Shown one piece after another: positions 43,740 to 54,390 of a stretch of DNA of 64,000 nucleotides. The translations under genes were made by a program, and so were the position numbers. A model generated the notes under the pieces. That model searched no databases. It was not told where the DNA came from and was given only the letters and a program-made list of their open reading frames with translations. The stretch spans positions 1-64,000 of the forward strand of contig QHYE01000013.1 in NCBI GenBank assembly GCA_003224055.1, read 5' to 3'. Numbering within the stretch: the stretch's first letter is position 1; each line of letters starts with the position of its first letter. The DNA comes from Acidobacteriota bacterium. GTDB taxonomy: Bacteria; Acidobacteriota; Terriglobia; Acidiferrales; UBA7541.

Positions 43740-45218
43740 TTAGGGCGCCACGATATCTTTTAACTTCGGTTTGACCTGCACCGCAGAGAGGCTTGATGCA
43801 TCCCAGCCGCCGCCTAGCGCTTTGATCAGCAGCACACTCGTCACGAGTTTCTGGCCTTGAACGACGGCCAGCTCCTGCTCGTTGTTCAGCAAATTCTGCT
43901 GGGCGTTCACGACGTCCAAATAACTCACCAGCCCACCGGTATACCGGTTGCTGGCAATGTCCAGGGTGCGCCGCGCGGCGTCGACGGCCTGCTGCTGCGA
44001 TTGCTTGGCTTGATTGAGTACGGTCAGGCCAGTGATGTCGTCCTGCACCTCGCGGAACGCGTTGAGCACCGTGTCGCGGTAGGAAGCCACGCTTGCGTCA
44101 TAGCCGGCTTTGGCGAATTGCACCTGCGCGCGGCGCGAGCCGCCCGAGAAAATCGTCTCGGCCACATTCGCGCCCACCGCCCAGAAAGTACTCTGCACGT
44201 TTGCGAGCTTGGCGATGTCCGCCGCTTGCCAGCCGCCATTTCCGAATAGATTCAGCGACGGATAATACGCTGCCTTCGCAATTCCGATCTGCGCGTTCGC
44301 GACAGCCATTTGACGCTCGGCTTCAGCAATGTCCGGCCGGCGCTCCAGCAAATCGGACGGCAGCCCGGCGTCCAGCGCGGGAGGCTCGGCGTTCAATTCT
44401 TTGTTGGCAATGTGAAAATCCGGCGCAGGTTTTCCGACCAGCACCGCAATGGCGTCTTCGAATTGCTTTCTCTGTTGCTGCAGCAGGATGGCTTGCGTTC
44501 GAGTCGTATTCAAGAGCGTTTCTTCCTGAGCGACATCCAGCCCGGAGGCCACGCCGCCTTTGTGACGCGAATCCACCAACTGCAAGGCCTTTTGCAGCGT
44601 TTCCACGGTACGGTTCAAGATTCCCATCTCGGTGTCGAGCTGCCGCAGCGTGAAGTAATCGCCCGCGAGCTCCGCGGTGATCACCAGACGGACATTTTCC
44701 AGAGCGGCCGCAGTCCCTTGGTAAGACGCCTGAGCAGCTTCGATATTTCGCCGCCGCCGCCCAAACAAGTCCACTTCGTATGCCACTGTGAAGGGTAGAA
44801 CGTTATTGGTCTGCGACACCGGCGACCTCACCGGGAAATTGCTGCTCGCAGGACGATTACCGGAGAGCCGTTGGCGTTGTACGCTGGGAGAAGTCGAGAG
44901 AGTAGGGAATTGCGTTGCGATTTGCACTGCGGCGGAGGCCCGTGCCTGCTCCAGCCGGGCCGCCGCGACTTTGATTGTTTGGTTTGCATCGAGCGCCTGC
45001 TTTTCCAGCGCGCTCAAATCGTCGTCGCGGAAAACGGCCCACCATTCGCCCTTGGCCACGCCATCTTTCGGTGCACTCTCGCGCCAAGGCTCCGCAACGT
45101 CCCATTTGGCGGGCACGGGCGCGGTTGCACGCTGGTACTTCGGACCCACGGTGCAGCCGCACGCAACGATGTACGCGGCGAGTCCGAATAGTGCAGGGAA
45201 TCGCATCGAATGCGCCAT
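43740..45218 (-). CDS. RND efflux outer-membrane lipoprotein (NodT/OprM family)
   Basis: A 492-residue TolC-like channel with a lipoprotein signal (VACGCTVGP; Cys20 or Cys22), two OEP repeats (QTIKVAAARLEQARASAAVQ in the first, LGIAKAAYYPSLNLFGNGGW in the second) and the LLERRPDIAEAERQM region. Start overlaps the adaptor stop (TAATG). Third gene of the efflux operon; it spans the outer membrane and docks to the adaptor. Confidence 0.95.
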   Translation of the reverse strand: MAHSMRFPALFGLAAYIVACGCTVGPKYQRATAPVPAKWDVAEPWRESAPKDGVAKGEWWAVFRDDDLSALEKQALDANQTIKVAAARLEQARASAAVQIATQFPTLSTSPSVQRQRLSGNRPASSNFPVRSPVSQTNNVLPFTVAYEVDLFGRRRRNIEAAQASYQGTAAALENVRLVITAELAGDYFTLRQLDTEMGILNRTVETLQKALQLVDSRHKGGVASGLDVAQEETLLNTTRTQAILLQQQRKQFEDAIAVLVGKPAPDFHIANKELNAEPPALDAGLPSDLLERRPDIAEAERQMAVANAQIGIAKAAYYPSLNLFGNGGWQAADIAKLANVQSTFWAVGANVAETIFSGGSRRAQVQFAKAGYDASVASYRDTVLNAFREVQDDITGLTVLNQAKQSQQQAVDAARRTLDIASNRYTGGLVSYLDVVNAQQNLLNNEQELAVVQGQKLVTSVLLIKALGGGWDASSLSAVQVKPKLKDIVAP

Positions 45219-46441
45219 TATTGTTTTCTTGTCCCCGGTGCAGCGCCGGGAGCCGGACGTGCCTGACCTGGCGCAGCCGTCATGACGGTTTCCTTCACGC
45301 GAACTTCCTGGCCCTCCTCGAGGGAGTCCGCGGGATTCAGCACGATCCAGTCGCTTGCGTCGAGGCCCTGCAGAACCTCGAGTGTGGTGCCGTAATCGCG
45401 GCCGATCGTAAGCTGCTTGAGGTGCGTTCTGTGATTGGCATCCACGGCCACGGCGCGAAGTCCTTCCGACCGAAACAGCAAAGCATTCACAGGCACGACA
45501 AGCCGCGCTCCAGTCACCTTTACCTGCAAGTGCGCCTGTGCGTAACCGCCGGGAAGCAACGCGCCATCGTGATTCGGCACGTCCACCTCGGTGAGCAAGG
45601 TTCGCGTGCCTGGGTCGATGGCCTCGGCGGTGCGCACGACCTTGCCCTGGAATTTTTGCCCGGGATATTGCGTGAGCTCCAAGTACGCGCTGAGTCCCGC
45701 GTGAATCGAGGGAGCATAGGTTTCAGGGACGCTTACATAAACGCGGAGGGGATCCGTTTGCGCCAGAAAAAAGAGCTGTTGCGAAGCGCCGCCATTGCCG
45801 GCGTTGATCAGTGTTCCGGTATCCACGTTGCGCCGCGTGATGACGCCGCTGAACGGCGCGTAAATATGCTTGAACGATTCGAGTTCTTCGAGCCGCCGCA
45901 CGTTGGCTTCTGAAGATTGCACGGTGGCCTTTTTGGCCTCGAAATCGCCGGTGGCGTTGTCTACTTCCTGTTTGCTGACACCATCCGTCTTGATGAGCTC
46001 GGCATAGCGAGTCGCCGTGATTTCAGAGAGGCGGGAGTTCGCCTTTGCGGTGTTAAGATCGGCGCGCGCTTGCATAAGCTGCTGATCCACTTCGGGAGTG
46101 TCAATGTCCGCAAGCGATTCCCCTTGCCGGACGCGGCTGCCAATGTCGCGGTACCATTTTTTCAAATAGCCGCTTGTGCGCGCGTAGATCGGCGACTCGA
46201 CGTACGCCTGCATCGTGCCGGGAAGGACGAGATCCTCCTCTCCCGATTCGATTGCCGGATGAAATACGGCTACGGTAGGGATCGCCAGCGCTTCCGTTTC
46301 CTTCGCGAGGGCCTGATACTGCGTTCGGCGCTGGAACAACGTCAATGCGCCAAGGATCACCAGCACGATGACTCCGAGGAAAAGAATTATGAAGAGCCGG
46401 CCGCCCTTCCTGTGCGAATGCTCGTGAGACTCAGATTCCAT
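45218..46441 (-). CDS. RND efflux membrane-fusion adaptor (HlyD/AcrA family)
   Basis: A 407-residue periplasmic adaptor. N-terminal anchor helix (about 15-37), then GTMQAYVESPIYARTSGYLK, the alpha-hairpin (QQLMQARADLNTAKANSRLS), and the beta barrel with TGTLINAGNGGASQQLFFLA, GYAQAHLQV and VPVNALLF. It links the inner-membrane pump to the outer channel. Confidence 0.95.
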   Translation of the reverse strand: MESESHEHSHRKGGRLFIILFLGVIVLVILGALTLFQRRTQYQALAKETEALAIPTVAVFHPAIESGEEDLVLPGTMQAYVESPIYARTSGYLKKWYRDIGSRVRQGESLADIDTPEVDQQLMQARADLNTAKANSRLSEITATRYAELIKTDGVSKQEVDNATGDFEAKKATVQSSEANVRRLEELESFKHIYAPFSGVITRRNVDTGTLINAGNGGASQQLFFLAQTDPLRVYVSVPETYAPSIHAGLSAYLELTQYPGQKFQGKVVRTAEAIDPGTRTLLTEVDVPNHDGALLPGGYAQAHLQVKVTGARLVVPVNALLFRSEGLRAVAVDANHRTHLKQLTIGRDYGTTLEVLQGLDASDWIVLNPADSLEEGQEVRVKETVMTAAPGQARPAPGAAPGTRKQ

Positions 46442-46499
46442 CTAGACTCCGCCTTCCGTCATCGCCTAATCTTGCTCTTTGCTTCCACGTAGAACAATC

Positions 46500-49400
46500 T
46501 CAAATCGTTGCAGCCGCTGGTGAACCGCCTTGTGCTGCTTTCCGCTGCCGCCGTCCGTGAATCAATGAAAAAACGCAAGGCACAAAGAAGAGCGTCGCAA
46601 AGGTGGCAAAAATCAAGCCGCCGATTACGGCGCGTCCAAGAGGCGCGTTTTGTTCACCGCCTTCTCCGAGGCCCACGGCCATCGGCACCATACCGATGAT
46701 CATGGCCAGAGCCGTCATGAGCACCGGGCGAATGCGCACGAAGCCCGCTTCGATGGCGGCATCGCGGGCGTTTTTGCCTTCATCCATCTGCTCGCGAGCG
46801 AACGAAACCATTAGGATGCTGTTGGCGGTCGCCACGCCCATGCACATGATCGCGCCCGTCAGCGAGGGCACATTCAGCGTGGTGTGGGTAAGCAGCAGCG
46901 TCCAGCAAATTCCCGCAAGGGCGCCGGGCAATGCCGTAATAATGATGAAGGGATCAAGCCACGACTGGAAGTTCACGACAATCAGCAGGTACGCGAGCAC
47001 GATGGCTCCGAGCAATCCAATGGCGAGACCTGCGAAGGAACTCTTCATGGTTTGGACCTGGCCACGAGTGACGATGTGGCTGCCTTTTGGCAAATCCTTT
47101 TCGATGGATTGCACGCGCTTTTCCACTTCGTCAGCGACGCCGCCGAGGTCGCGGCCTTCCACCGCTGCGTACACATTGATCATCGGCTGCGTCGTGTAAT
47201 GCGAGATTTCGGCCGGCCGTGCCGTTGTGCGTGTTTGTACAAGATTCCCGAGTATTTGAGGTGCGGCGCCGGGAGCACTTCCGTTGATCGGAGTGTTCTG
47301 GAGCGCCTGGTAGGAATCCACTCGATACTGTGGCATCTGCACAGCAACGCTGTATTCCACGCCGTTTTTGGGGTCGAGCCAGAAAGCAGGATTAGTCTGA
47401 AAGCTGGAGCTGAGAGAAACGAGAACGTTCTGCGCAACGTCACGAGACTGCATGCCAATCGATTGGGCGCGTGCCCGATCGATTTCCATAAACAGCGTGG
47501 GATTGTCAAAGGCCTGCTGAACGTGCACGTCCACGGCACCGGGAATATGGCGGAACTGGTTGGCGAGCCTTTCGCCGATCAAATAATTTCCGCGCTGGTT
47601 CATGCCGGTCACTTGCACATCAATGGGTGCGGGAGTTCCGAAATTCAGAATTTGCGTGACGATATCGGCCGGCTGGAAGAAAAATTGCACGCCGGGGAAA
47701 CGCTGGGGGAGTTTTTGGCGCAAGTCGTTGATGTACATGCTGGTCGGCTTGCCGCGGACTTCTTTCAGTTGAACCAGGATTTCCGCATCGGAGCTCCCGA
47801 TCGTGCCCGCGTTGCTGTAGGTAAGATTTATGCCGCTGTAGGGCAAGCCGATGTTGTCGAGGACCGTGGTCAGTTCGTCTTTCGGAATGGTTTCGCGGAT
47901 AACGCCATTGACTTGGTCGGCGAGACGCGCCGTTTCTTCGATACGCAGACCCGTGCGAGCTCTCATATGCAAACGGATCTGGCCGGCATCGACTTTGGGA
48001 AAGAAATCGCGGCCAAGAACGCCGATAAGCAAGAGTGAAAAACCGCAAAACGCAAGAAAACATACGGCGAAGAGCCTGGGCGAATGGAGCGCAGTGCGCA
48101 AAGCCCTCCGATATCCCTCGCGGAAACTTTCAAAGCCCTTTTCAAAACCCTGCTGATAGCGCCGGAAAAAGCCCATCTTCTCCCCGATGTGATCTTCGGA
48201 CTGATATTCGTCCTCGGAGCTCAGGAGATACATTGCCAGCGTCGGCACGATCGTCCGCGACCACATATAGGAAGCCAGCATGGCAAAGCTCACCGCTTCC
48301 GCAAGCGGCACAAACAGAAACCGTGCAACTCCCGACAGGAAAAACATGGGGATGAAAACAATACAAATGCAGAGCGTGGAAACAAAAGCAGGCACGGCGA
48401 TCTGCTGGGCGCCATCCAGGATTGCTTGAACGGTTTCCTTGCCCATCGCCAGGTTGCGGTTGATGTTTTCAATCTCGACGGTAGCGTCATCCACCAGAAT
48501 GCCGACGGCGAGCGCGAGACCGCCCAGCGTCATGATGTTGATGGTCTGGCCGAGTGCGCTGAGGCAGAGAATGCTGACAAGAATCGACAAAGGAATCGAA
48601 ATGGCAATGATCAGAGTGCTCTTCCAATTCCCGAGGAAGAGCAAAATCATGATCGCCGTGAGGCACGCAGCGATGATCGCCTCGCGGATGACGCCCAGGA
48701 TGGAAGCGCGAACGTAGAGCGACTGGTCGAAAAAGGTGGAGATGTGCAGCCCTTCGGGGAGTGAACCCTTGTTGTAGTCGAGCATCTTCTTTACGCGGTC
48801 GACGATATCAAGGGTCGAAGCGCCGCCAGTTTTGTAGATGCTCATGAGCACGCCGCGCTGGCCATTGGACAAAACGACGTTTGTCTGCGGAGAGAAGCCG
48901 TCGCGAACGTGAGCAACATCCTTCATGTAAATCGTCGCGCCGTTGACGGTCTTTACCGGCAAATCATTGAGTTCGTCAACGGTCTGCGGACTGCCATTCA
49001 TTTCGACCATGTACTCAAGTGGGCCCAGTTTCGCCGTTCCCGTCGGCAGGATCAGGTTTTGGGCATTCACGGCGTTGACGACGTCAACCGCAGAAAGTCC
49101 CTTCGACTGGAGGGCCTTGGTATCAATATCGACGCTGACGACGCGCTGCTTGCCGCCGTAGGGAAAAGGCGTTGCCGCGCCGGGAACTGTGGCGAGCTGG
49201 GTGCGGATGAAATTGTTGCCGTAATCGAAGAGCTGCTGCTCGCTGAGGGTGTCGCTGGTCAGGCCAATCTGAATGACCGGCACGGTCGAAGCTGAATAGA
49301 TAATCACCAGGGGCGGAGTGGTGCCCGGCGGCAGGAATCGCAGAAATGTTTGCGAGATGGCTCCTGCCTGTGCGAGCGCCGTCTGGATGTTTGCGCCGGG

Positions 49401-49691
49401 CTGGAAGTAGACCTTGATGACGGCAATCCCGTTCAGCGATTGCGATTCGATGTGCTCAACGTCGTTGACCAGCGTGGTGATACCGCGCTCGACGTTGGAA
49501 GTGATGCGCTGCTCCATTTCCTGGGGCTGCAGGCCGTTGTAGGTCCAGACGAGACTGATGACCGGAATGTTGATATCGGGAAAAATGTCGACCGGGGTTC
49601 GGAGGAGCACAACTGGCGTGAGCAGAATAATCACGAGCGCCATCACGACAAACGTGTATGGCCTCGCCAGCGCTAATCGAACAATCCACAT
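46500..49691 (-). CDS. RND efflux pump, inner-membrane transporter (AcrB-like)
   Basis: A 1,063-residue RND transporter with 12 membrane helices and two large periplasmic loops. N-terminus RPYTFVVMALVIILL and RTPVDIFPDINIPV; proton relay Asp pair in GILVDDATVEIENINRN; C-terminal GLGEGGEQNAPLGRAVIGG. This belongs to the HAE-like/hydrophobe group, but the substrate cannot be told. First gene of the pump operon (pump, adaptor, channel); no regulator gene is adjacent. Confidence 0.97.
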   Translation of the reverse strand: MWIVRLALARPYTFVVMALVIILLTPVVLLRTPVDIFPDINIPVISLVWTYNGLQPQEMEQRITSNVERGITTLVNDVEHIESQSLNGIAVIKVYFQPGANIQTALAQAGAISQTFLRFLPPGTTPPLVIIYSASTVPVIQIGLTSDTLSEQQLFDYGNNFIRTQLATVPGAATPFPYGGKQRVVSVDIDTKALQSKGLSAVDVVNAVNAQNLILPTGTAKLGPLEYMVEMNGSPQTVDELNDLPVKTVNGATIYMKDVAHVRDGFSPQTNVVLSNGQRGVLMSIYKTGGASTLDIVDRVKKMLDYNKGSLPEGLHISTFFDQSLYVRASILGVIREAIIAACLTAIMILLFLGNWKSTLIIAISIPLSILVSILCLSALGQTINIMTLGGLALAVGILVDDATVEIENINRNLAMGKETVQAILDGAQQIAVPAFVSTLCICIVFIPMFFLSGVARFLFVPLAEAVSFAMLASYMWSRTIVPTLAMYLLSSEDEYQSEDHIGEKMGFFRRYQQGFEKGFESFREGYRRALRTALHSPRLFAVCFLAFCGFSLLLIGVLGRDFFPKVDAGQIRLHMRARTGLRIEETARLADQVNGVIRETIPKDELTTVLDNIGLPYSGINLTYSNAGTIGSSDAEILVQLKEVRGKPTSMYINDLRQKLPQRFPGVQFFFQPADIVTQILNFGTPAPIDVQVTGMNQRGNYLIGERLANQFRHIPGAVDVHVQQAFDNPTLFMEIDRARAQSIGMQSRDVAQNVLVSLSSSFQTNPAFWLDPKNGVEYSVAVQMPQYRVDSYQALQNTPINGSAPGAAPQILGNLVQTRTTARPAEISHYTTQPMINVYAAVEGRDLGGVADEVEKRVQSIEKDLPKGSHIVTRGQVQTMKSSFAGLAIGLLGAIVLAYLLIVVNFQSWLDPFIIITALPGALAGICWTLLLTHTTLNVPSLTGAIMCMGVATANSILMVSFAREQMDEGKNARDAAIEAGFVRIRPVLMTALAMIIGMVPMAVGLGEGGEQNAPLGRAVIGGLIFATFATLFFVPCVFSLIHGRRQRKAAQGGSPAAATI

Positions 49692-50099
49692 TGGGTGTTA
49701 CTTTATTCCTTTGAGCCGGCTCGGCGATCTGCGATGCGCGAGGGCATACCGGCGGGGCCCCGCGTCGGGATTCTACTTAGATTCGCGATGGCGTTTCTTT
49801 GGGTACGGTCATGGTTTGAATGCAAAGCCTCCTGGAGCGCTTGCCCGCACGTCCTGCTTCTTGACTTCGCACGCGAGCATTCCGCATCTGAAAAAAACTC
49901 AGATGCACACCAGAACCTAAATCTCGCAAATTGTATCGGTTAGGGAGCGCCATCGGAAGGTGCCTCTCATTTCCAAACCGATTGGATGCCGCCATTCTGG
50001 CGCAGGGTACTGGCATAGCTCCATCCAATTTGGACTCTGAATCGGCATGGATGCAGGTCGAAGAAGCGGGGGAATTGGGAACGAACTTCGAGGTCGTCG
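49692..50099. other. Intergenic region upstream of the efflux operon
   Basis: 408 bases between the cyclase stop and the pump start (both minus strand). It should hold the efflux promoter. I found no clear promoter, operator dyad, terminator or small gene. The few short frames (for example on minus near 49777-50169) look like chance openings. Confidence 0.4.
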
Positions 50100-52529
50100 C
50101 TACTTGTGCGTTATGGTGAAGACGCCGTCCCATCCTGAGGATGGCTCGTCGAAGAGATAGTCCTGGCAACGTTTCCAGTAGGTGCGTGAAGGGCCTTCAT
50201 CGGGCCACTTGTCGAGAATAATCTGAAACGTTTTCTGCGCTTCGGCCCACTCGCGCTTGCGGTAGAGCTCGCGAGCATGCTGGAAGAGAGAAATGCGCGC
50301 GCGCACATCTTCCGGGGTGCCGTAGACGGAATTCTGGCCCGCGCGGCCGATGAGCTCGTAAATTGTCACCGGTTGCAATTTGCCTTTTACGCGGATCAGG
50401 TCCAGCTCGCGAAAAACGAAGCCATCATCCTTGGTCGCAGCATAGGTCGTTTCATTGACCAGGATGTGCGTGCCGTAATCTTTGTTGAGCCCTTCGAGGC
50501 GGGAGGAGAGATTCACGGTGTCGCCGAGAGCCGTGTAGCCGTAGCGCAAGACCGAGCCCATGTTGCCGACGCTGGCCACTCCGGTGTTCAGGCCGATGCC
50601 GATGTCGAGGTGCGGCTTGCCTTCGGCTTCCCACTTCTTTTGCATCTCGCGCACGCGGTCCATCATTTGCAAGCCCGTATTGCAGCCCCCGGCGGCGTGC
50701 CCCGGCTCTTCGAACGGCGCGCCCCAGAAAGCCATCACCGCATCGCCGATGTATTTATCGAGCGTGCCGTGGTGTTCGAAAACGAGGCCGGTCATGTCCG
50801 AGAGATATTGGTTGAGAAAGAGCGCCAGCTCCTGGGCGTCTAATTTTTCTGAAATAGTGGTGAAGCCGCGGATGTCGCTGAACATCACGGTAATGTCGGT
50901 TTTTTTCGGCTCGACAAGCTGAGGATTAACAAGCAGGCGCCGGATCACTTCGGGGCTGAGGTATTGACCGAAGGCGGTGCGTACACGGCGCTTTTCTTTT
51001 TCTTCAAAAAGCGAGCGGTACAAGGAGACGAGGAGAACGTTAGTTGAGAGCGTGAGCGCTGGGACGAGCAGATTGAGCCACCAGCCGTGAAGGAAAGCCC
51101 AGAAGTTTACGGCAACTATGGGCAGAAGCAGCGACACGCCAAACCACATCCAGCGCGGTGAAACCAGGGCCATCCAGATCCCCAGCGGAATGCCAAAAAA
51201 CAGTATTAGAAGCACGTCTGCAAGTGCCTGGCGGAAGCCGTGCTTCAGAAACCGCTGATTCAAAATGTTGTCAATCACATTGGCGTGAATCTCCACTCCC
51301 GGGTAGTTTGTTCCGCCGTAAGGGGTGCCGCGAAGATCGCCGATTCCGGTAGCGGTGGCTCCAACCAAAATGATTTTTCCTTGAAAAGCGCCGGGAGGGA
51401 AAGTTTTCTGGAGAACATCGACGATGGAATAGTGCGTGAACGTGCTGGCGGGCCCCTGATAGTTGATCATCATCTGGCCGCGGCCGTCGGGATGAAGAAG
51501 CAGCGCTTTGCCGAAGCGAATCTCGACGATTCCCTGCGGGCCATAGATCAGATTCATGTCTTGCGCCGGAGGGCCGAGGTACGCGCGAGCCGTCATGAGA
51601 TCCAGTGAGGGGTAAATGTCCCATTCGTCGGGATTCTTAGTGCGTCCATAGGGGAGGACCAAGGAGGCCCTTCGCACGATTCCATCCGCATCCGGCGGTG
51701 CGTTGAAGAAACCCGTCCAGGAATAATCGCCGTTGAGGGCCGAGGTCAGTTGATCAAGATTGGCCTCGGCGCCCTGGGGCAAGAGATTCGTATTCGCGAA
51801 GGCTTCCAGCATTCCGGCCTTTTCCTGTTTTTGAGATTCGAGGTGAAGTGGATGCGCCGGCGGGTACGCGAAAAAACCAATCTGGTTGGCGTAGGCGTCG
51901 AGGGCGGAAGCTTCCATTCCCCGGAGGTCGGCGTCCGTGAAGAGAAAATAGTTGCCGAGGACGACAGGGCCAAATCTTTGGATTGCAGTCGCGAATTGCT
52001 TGTCCGCATCAAATGACGCGGCGAAGCGCTGAACTTCCGCAGAAAGTTTGGCGTCGACCGGTTCTCCCCGTTTCCGCCGGGCCTCCAATTCGGCCCAGAG
52101 AGCGCGAATTGGCGCCGCGGACCGATCCGGTTTGCTGAACGTGATATCGAATCCCACTACTTTTGCGCCGTCGTCATGCAAAACGTCGAGCGTCCTGGCG
52201 AAGTTTGTACGTGAGAAGGGCCAGCGGCCGAGGACTTCCTGCGCGCGCTGGTCTATGTCAATAACGACGATCCGCGGATCCGGATGCGAATAACGCTGAG
52301 GTCGGTATCGAAAGCGGGTATCCAGCGTGGCGAGCTCAAGCCGCTGTATGAATTCGAAAATCGGCGTGGGGCGCTCGCCGACAAATGTGAAAACATATAA
52401 GAAGAGGGCGAAGATGGTAATCGAGAGGCTGAGGAGAAAGGAAACACGATGCCGCCACCACGATTGCAGGAGTTCGTAGAGGCCGAAAACGCCCCGCCGT
52501 TGCCAGAACCCCTCTGACGGAGCTGCCAT
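50100..52529 (-). CDS. CHASE2-domain adenylate/guanylate cyclase
   Basis: An 809-residue class III cyclase. Transmembrane helix at about 30-52, an extracytoplasmic CHASE2 domain (about 55-395, FDITFSKPDRS), three helices (about 405-485), then the catalytic domain (about 540-720): FSDIRGFTTISE with the first metal Asp, LDKYIGDAVMAFWG with substrate Lys and second Asp, and GIGLNTG. The Lys predicts ATP over GTP. A C-terminal TPR-like helix ends near 790. It is the third gene of the PP2C-FHA-cyclase operon (13-base gap), so it may be tied to protein phosphorylation. Confidence 0.93.
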   Translation of the reverse strand: MAAPSEGFWQRRGVFGLYELLQSWWRHRVSFLLSLSITIFALFLYVFTFVGERPTPIFEFIQRLELATLDTRFRYRPQRYSHPDPRIVVIDIDQRAQEVLGRWPFSRTNFARTLDVLHDDGAKVVGFDITFSKPDRSAAPIRALWAELEARRKRGEPVDAKLSAEVQRFAASFDADKQFATAIQRFGPVVLGNYFLFTDADLRGMEASALDAYANQIGFFAYPPAHPLHLESQKQEKAGMLEAFANTNLLPQGAEANLDQLTSALNGDYSWTGFFNAPPDADGIVRRASLVLPYGRTKNPDEWDIYPSLDLMTARAYLGPPAQDMNLIYGPQGIVEIRFGKALLLHPDGRGQMMINYQGPASTFTHYSIVDVLQKTFPPGAFQGKIILVGATATGIGDLRGTPYGGTNYPGVEIHANVIDNILNQRFLKHGFRQALADVLLILFFGIPLGIWMALVSPRWMWFGVSLLLPIVAVNFWAFLHGWWLNLLVPALTLSTNVLLVSLYRSLFEEKEKRRVRTAFGQYLSPEVIRRLLVNPQLVEPKKTDITVMFSDIRGFTTISEKLDAQELALFLNQYLSDMTGLVFEHHGTLDKYIGDAVMAFWGAPFEEPGHAAGGCNTGLQMMDRVREMQKKWEAEGKPHLDIGIGLNTGVASVGNMGSVLRYGYTALGDTVNLSSRLEGLNKDYGTHILVNETTYAATKDDGFVFRELDLIRVKGKLQPVTIYELIGRAGQNSVYGTPEDVRARISLFQHARELYRKREWAEAQKTFQIILDKWPDEGPSRTYWKRCQDYLFDEPSSGWDGVFTITHK

Positions 52530-52542
52530 CGCGCGTCGAGTG

Positions 52543-53268
52543 CTACTCGCGGAAGATGAAGTTCAGCCGCACGCCGGAGACTTCGATGAGATCGCCGTCG
52601 TTGAGCCGCACCGGGCCTTGAATGGGGGTGCCGTTCACATTGGGCACTTTGTCGCCGGGACCGAGGTAGTAGCCGTCATCGCGCTGATTGATCTGTGCGG
52701 CCATCTGCGGCTTGAACCGCCCTTTCACCCGAACCGTGGCCATGGCGGATTTTCCGATGACCGTGAGTTTGTTGGTTAAAACGTATTCTTTTTGATCCGT
52801 TTTTCCATTCAATACGACGAGAGTGGGAACCTTCATGCGAGTCCCGGCAAATTGCATGGATTCGCCCATGGCGGCAGCCTGCGACAACATTTGGCGGCGC
52901 TCTTTCGTGTCCAGAACCATCGTTTCGTTGATGCGCGGAGCAGCGGTCTTGCGCCCGGTGTCCCAGGGCACGGGCGCGTCGCCGCTGGTGTCCACCTTGA
53001 TGTGGTGCTTGCCGATATGAATCTTGTCTCCGTCGTGCAATGTGGCGCGCTCGATGCGCAGATCATTCACGAACGTGCCGTTCAGGCTGTCGAGGTCTTC
53101 GACGACCAGCCGGCCGGCTTCAAAATAGATCTTTGCGTGGTGATTTGACACGGCGAGGTTATCGACGGACAAATCGTTGTCCGGCGAGCGGCCGATGGTT
53201 ACCGGCCGGCTGCCAACGGGCAGCTCTTGCACGATTTTATTTTCAAACATGAGGCTGAGCTTCGGCAT
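52543..53268 (-). CDS. Double-FHA-domain protein
   Basis: A 241-residue protein with two FHA domains: residues 1-95 (RPVTIGRSPDNDLSVDN, NHHAKIYFEAGRLVVEDLDS, NGTFVNDLRIERATL) and 150-241 (LTVIGKSAMATVRVKG... DLIEVSGVRLNFIF). The first has the canonical Gly-Arg-Ser-Asn/His pattern for phosphothreonine binding; the second looks degenerate. Start 53268 has GAGGG upstream and is 1 base after the phosphatase stop (TGAGATG), a tight coupling. Confidence 0.9.
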   Translation of the reverse strand: MPKLSLMFENKIVQELPVGSRPVTIGRSPDNDLSVDNLAVSNHHAKIYFEAGRLVVEDLDSLNGTFVNDLRIERATLHDGDKIHIGKHHIKVDTSGDAPVPWDTGRKTAAPRINETMVLDTKERRQMLSQAAAMGESMQFAGTRMKVPTLVVLNGKTDQKEYVLTNKLTVIGKSAMATVRVKGRFKPQMAAQINQRDDGYYLGPGDKVPNVNGTPIQGPVRLNDGDLIEVSGVRLNFIFRE

Positions 53269-53269
53269 C

Positions 53270-54121
53270 TCAATTCCCTCCAGCGGAACCGTTTCCGCTT
53301 GCTTCTTTCGGCGCCCCGCGGCGCAGCCACGAAAACCACCCCTTGGAATCCGATTCGAGGCGCACAACAACTACGGTGATGTTGTCCCCGCCACCGCGTT
53401 CGTTAGCGAGCGCTATCAGCTTCTCCGACGCCTTGGTCGGATCCATTTCAGATTGCAGCGTGCCGGCGATCTCCGGCTCGGTCACCATGCGCGTCAGACC
53501 GTCGGAGCACAGCAACAAGACATCGCGCGGCATAAGCATCTGCTCTTCGGCGTCCACTTCGATTTCCGGCTGTGCGCCCAGCGCGCGCAGCAGCACGCTC
53601 TGCATATCGCTCTCTTCCGCTTCAGCCGCGGTCAGGATGCCGCGCCGCACTTGTTCGGCGACGAGAGAATGATCCTGGGTGAGCTGCAGCAGGCTGCCAA
53701 CACGCAGAAGATAGGCGCGGCTGTCACCAACATGAGCAATGCTTACTTTCGAGCCGTCAATCCACACGGCAGTCATCGTCGCACCCATGCCTTGCTGTTC
53801 CGGATGTTCTTCCGCCGACTTGAAGATGCTCCTGTTGGCCAGGTGGACGGCGCTCGCAAGCCGTCTCGTTTTGCCGCTTAAGCCAGGCTGCTCTTGACCG
53901 TAAAATGGAGCGGCTGGATTATTCTCCGCGTCGGTGCAATGCTTCACTACGGTTTCCACCGCGAGAGCGCTGGCGATTTCACCATGCGCTTCGCCGCCCA
54001 TGCCATCGGAAAGCACAAAAAGGTTTAGCGGCGTAACGATGCGGAAGCAGTCTTCGTTGTTTGTGCGTACGCGGCCCACATCGCTCACGCCGCCGCTCAC
54101 GATTCTCACACTAGCTCCCAT
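53270..54121 (-). CDS. PP2C-family Ser/Thr protein phosphatase
   Basis: A 283-residue PPM phosphatase (Stp/PrpC type). Metal-binding Asp residues are in RTNNEDCFRI, LSDGMGGEAHGE, SDGLTRMV and RGGGDNITVVVVRL; the chain ends in a short low-complexity tail. Start at 54121 (MGASVRIV) is preferred; a GTG at 54151 adds 10 residues. It would reverse Ser/Thr phosphorylation read by the FHA protein. No kinase gene lies in the window. Confidence 0.92.
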   Translation of the reverse strand: MGASVRIVSGGVSDVGRVRTNNEDCFRIVTPLNLFVLSDGMGGEAHGEIASALAVETVVKHCTDAENNPAAPFYGQEQPGLSGKTRRLASAVHLANRSIFKSAEEHPEQQGMGATMTAVWIDGSKVSIAHVGDSRAYLLRVGSLLQLTQDHSLVAEQVRRGILTAAEAEESDMQSVLLRALGAQPEIEVDAEEQMLMPRDVLLLCSDGLTRMVTEPEIAGTLQSEMDPTKASEKLIALANERGGGDNITVVVVRLESDSKGWFSWLRRGAPKEASGNGSAGGN

Positions 54122-54390
54122 AGCTGCTGGCAGAATACACCCCGCCCACACCTATCCCGGGCATTCCTCTTCCCAACGTAACAGAGCCGCAAGAGCGGCG
54201 AAAGGCTCTGAACCCTACTAATTACTCGCTAATTCGCTACATTCCCGCAGTGAAGCTAGCCATCCCCTTTGGTTTCTGGATGTTACGGACGTCCTGGCCT
54301 TTTATGCTTTCCGTGCCTAGCTGACCCGCTTCCGCTATACTCTCGGTTCGCGCGGAGCGCCCCGTCTCTGCTGCCCAACACCCGTCCTTT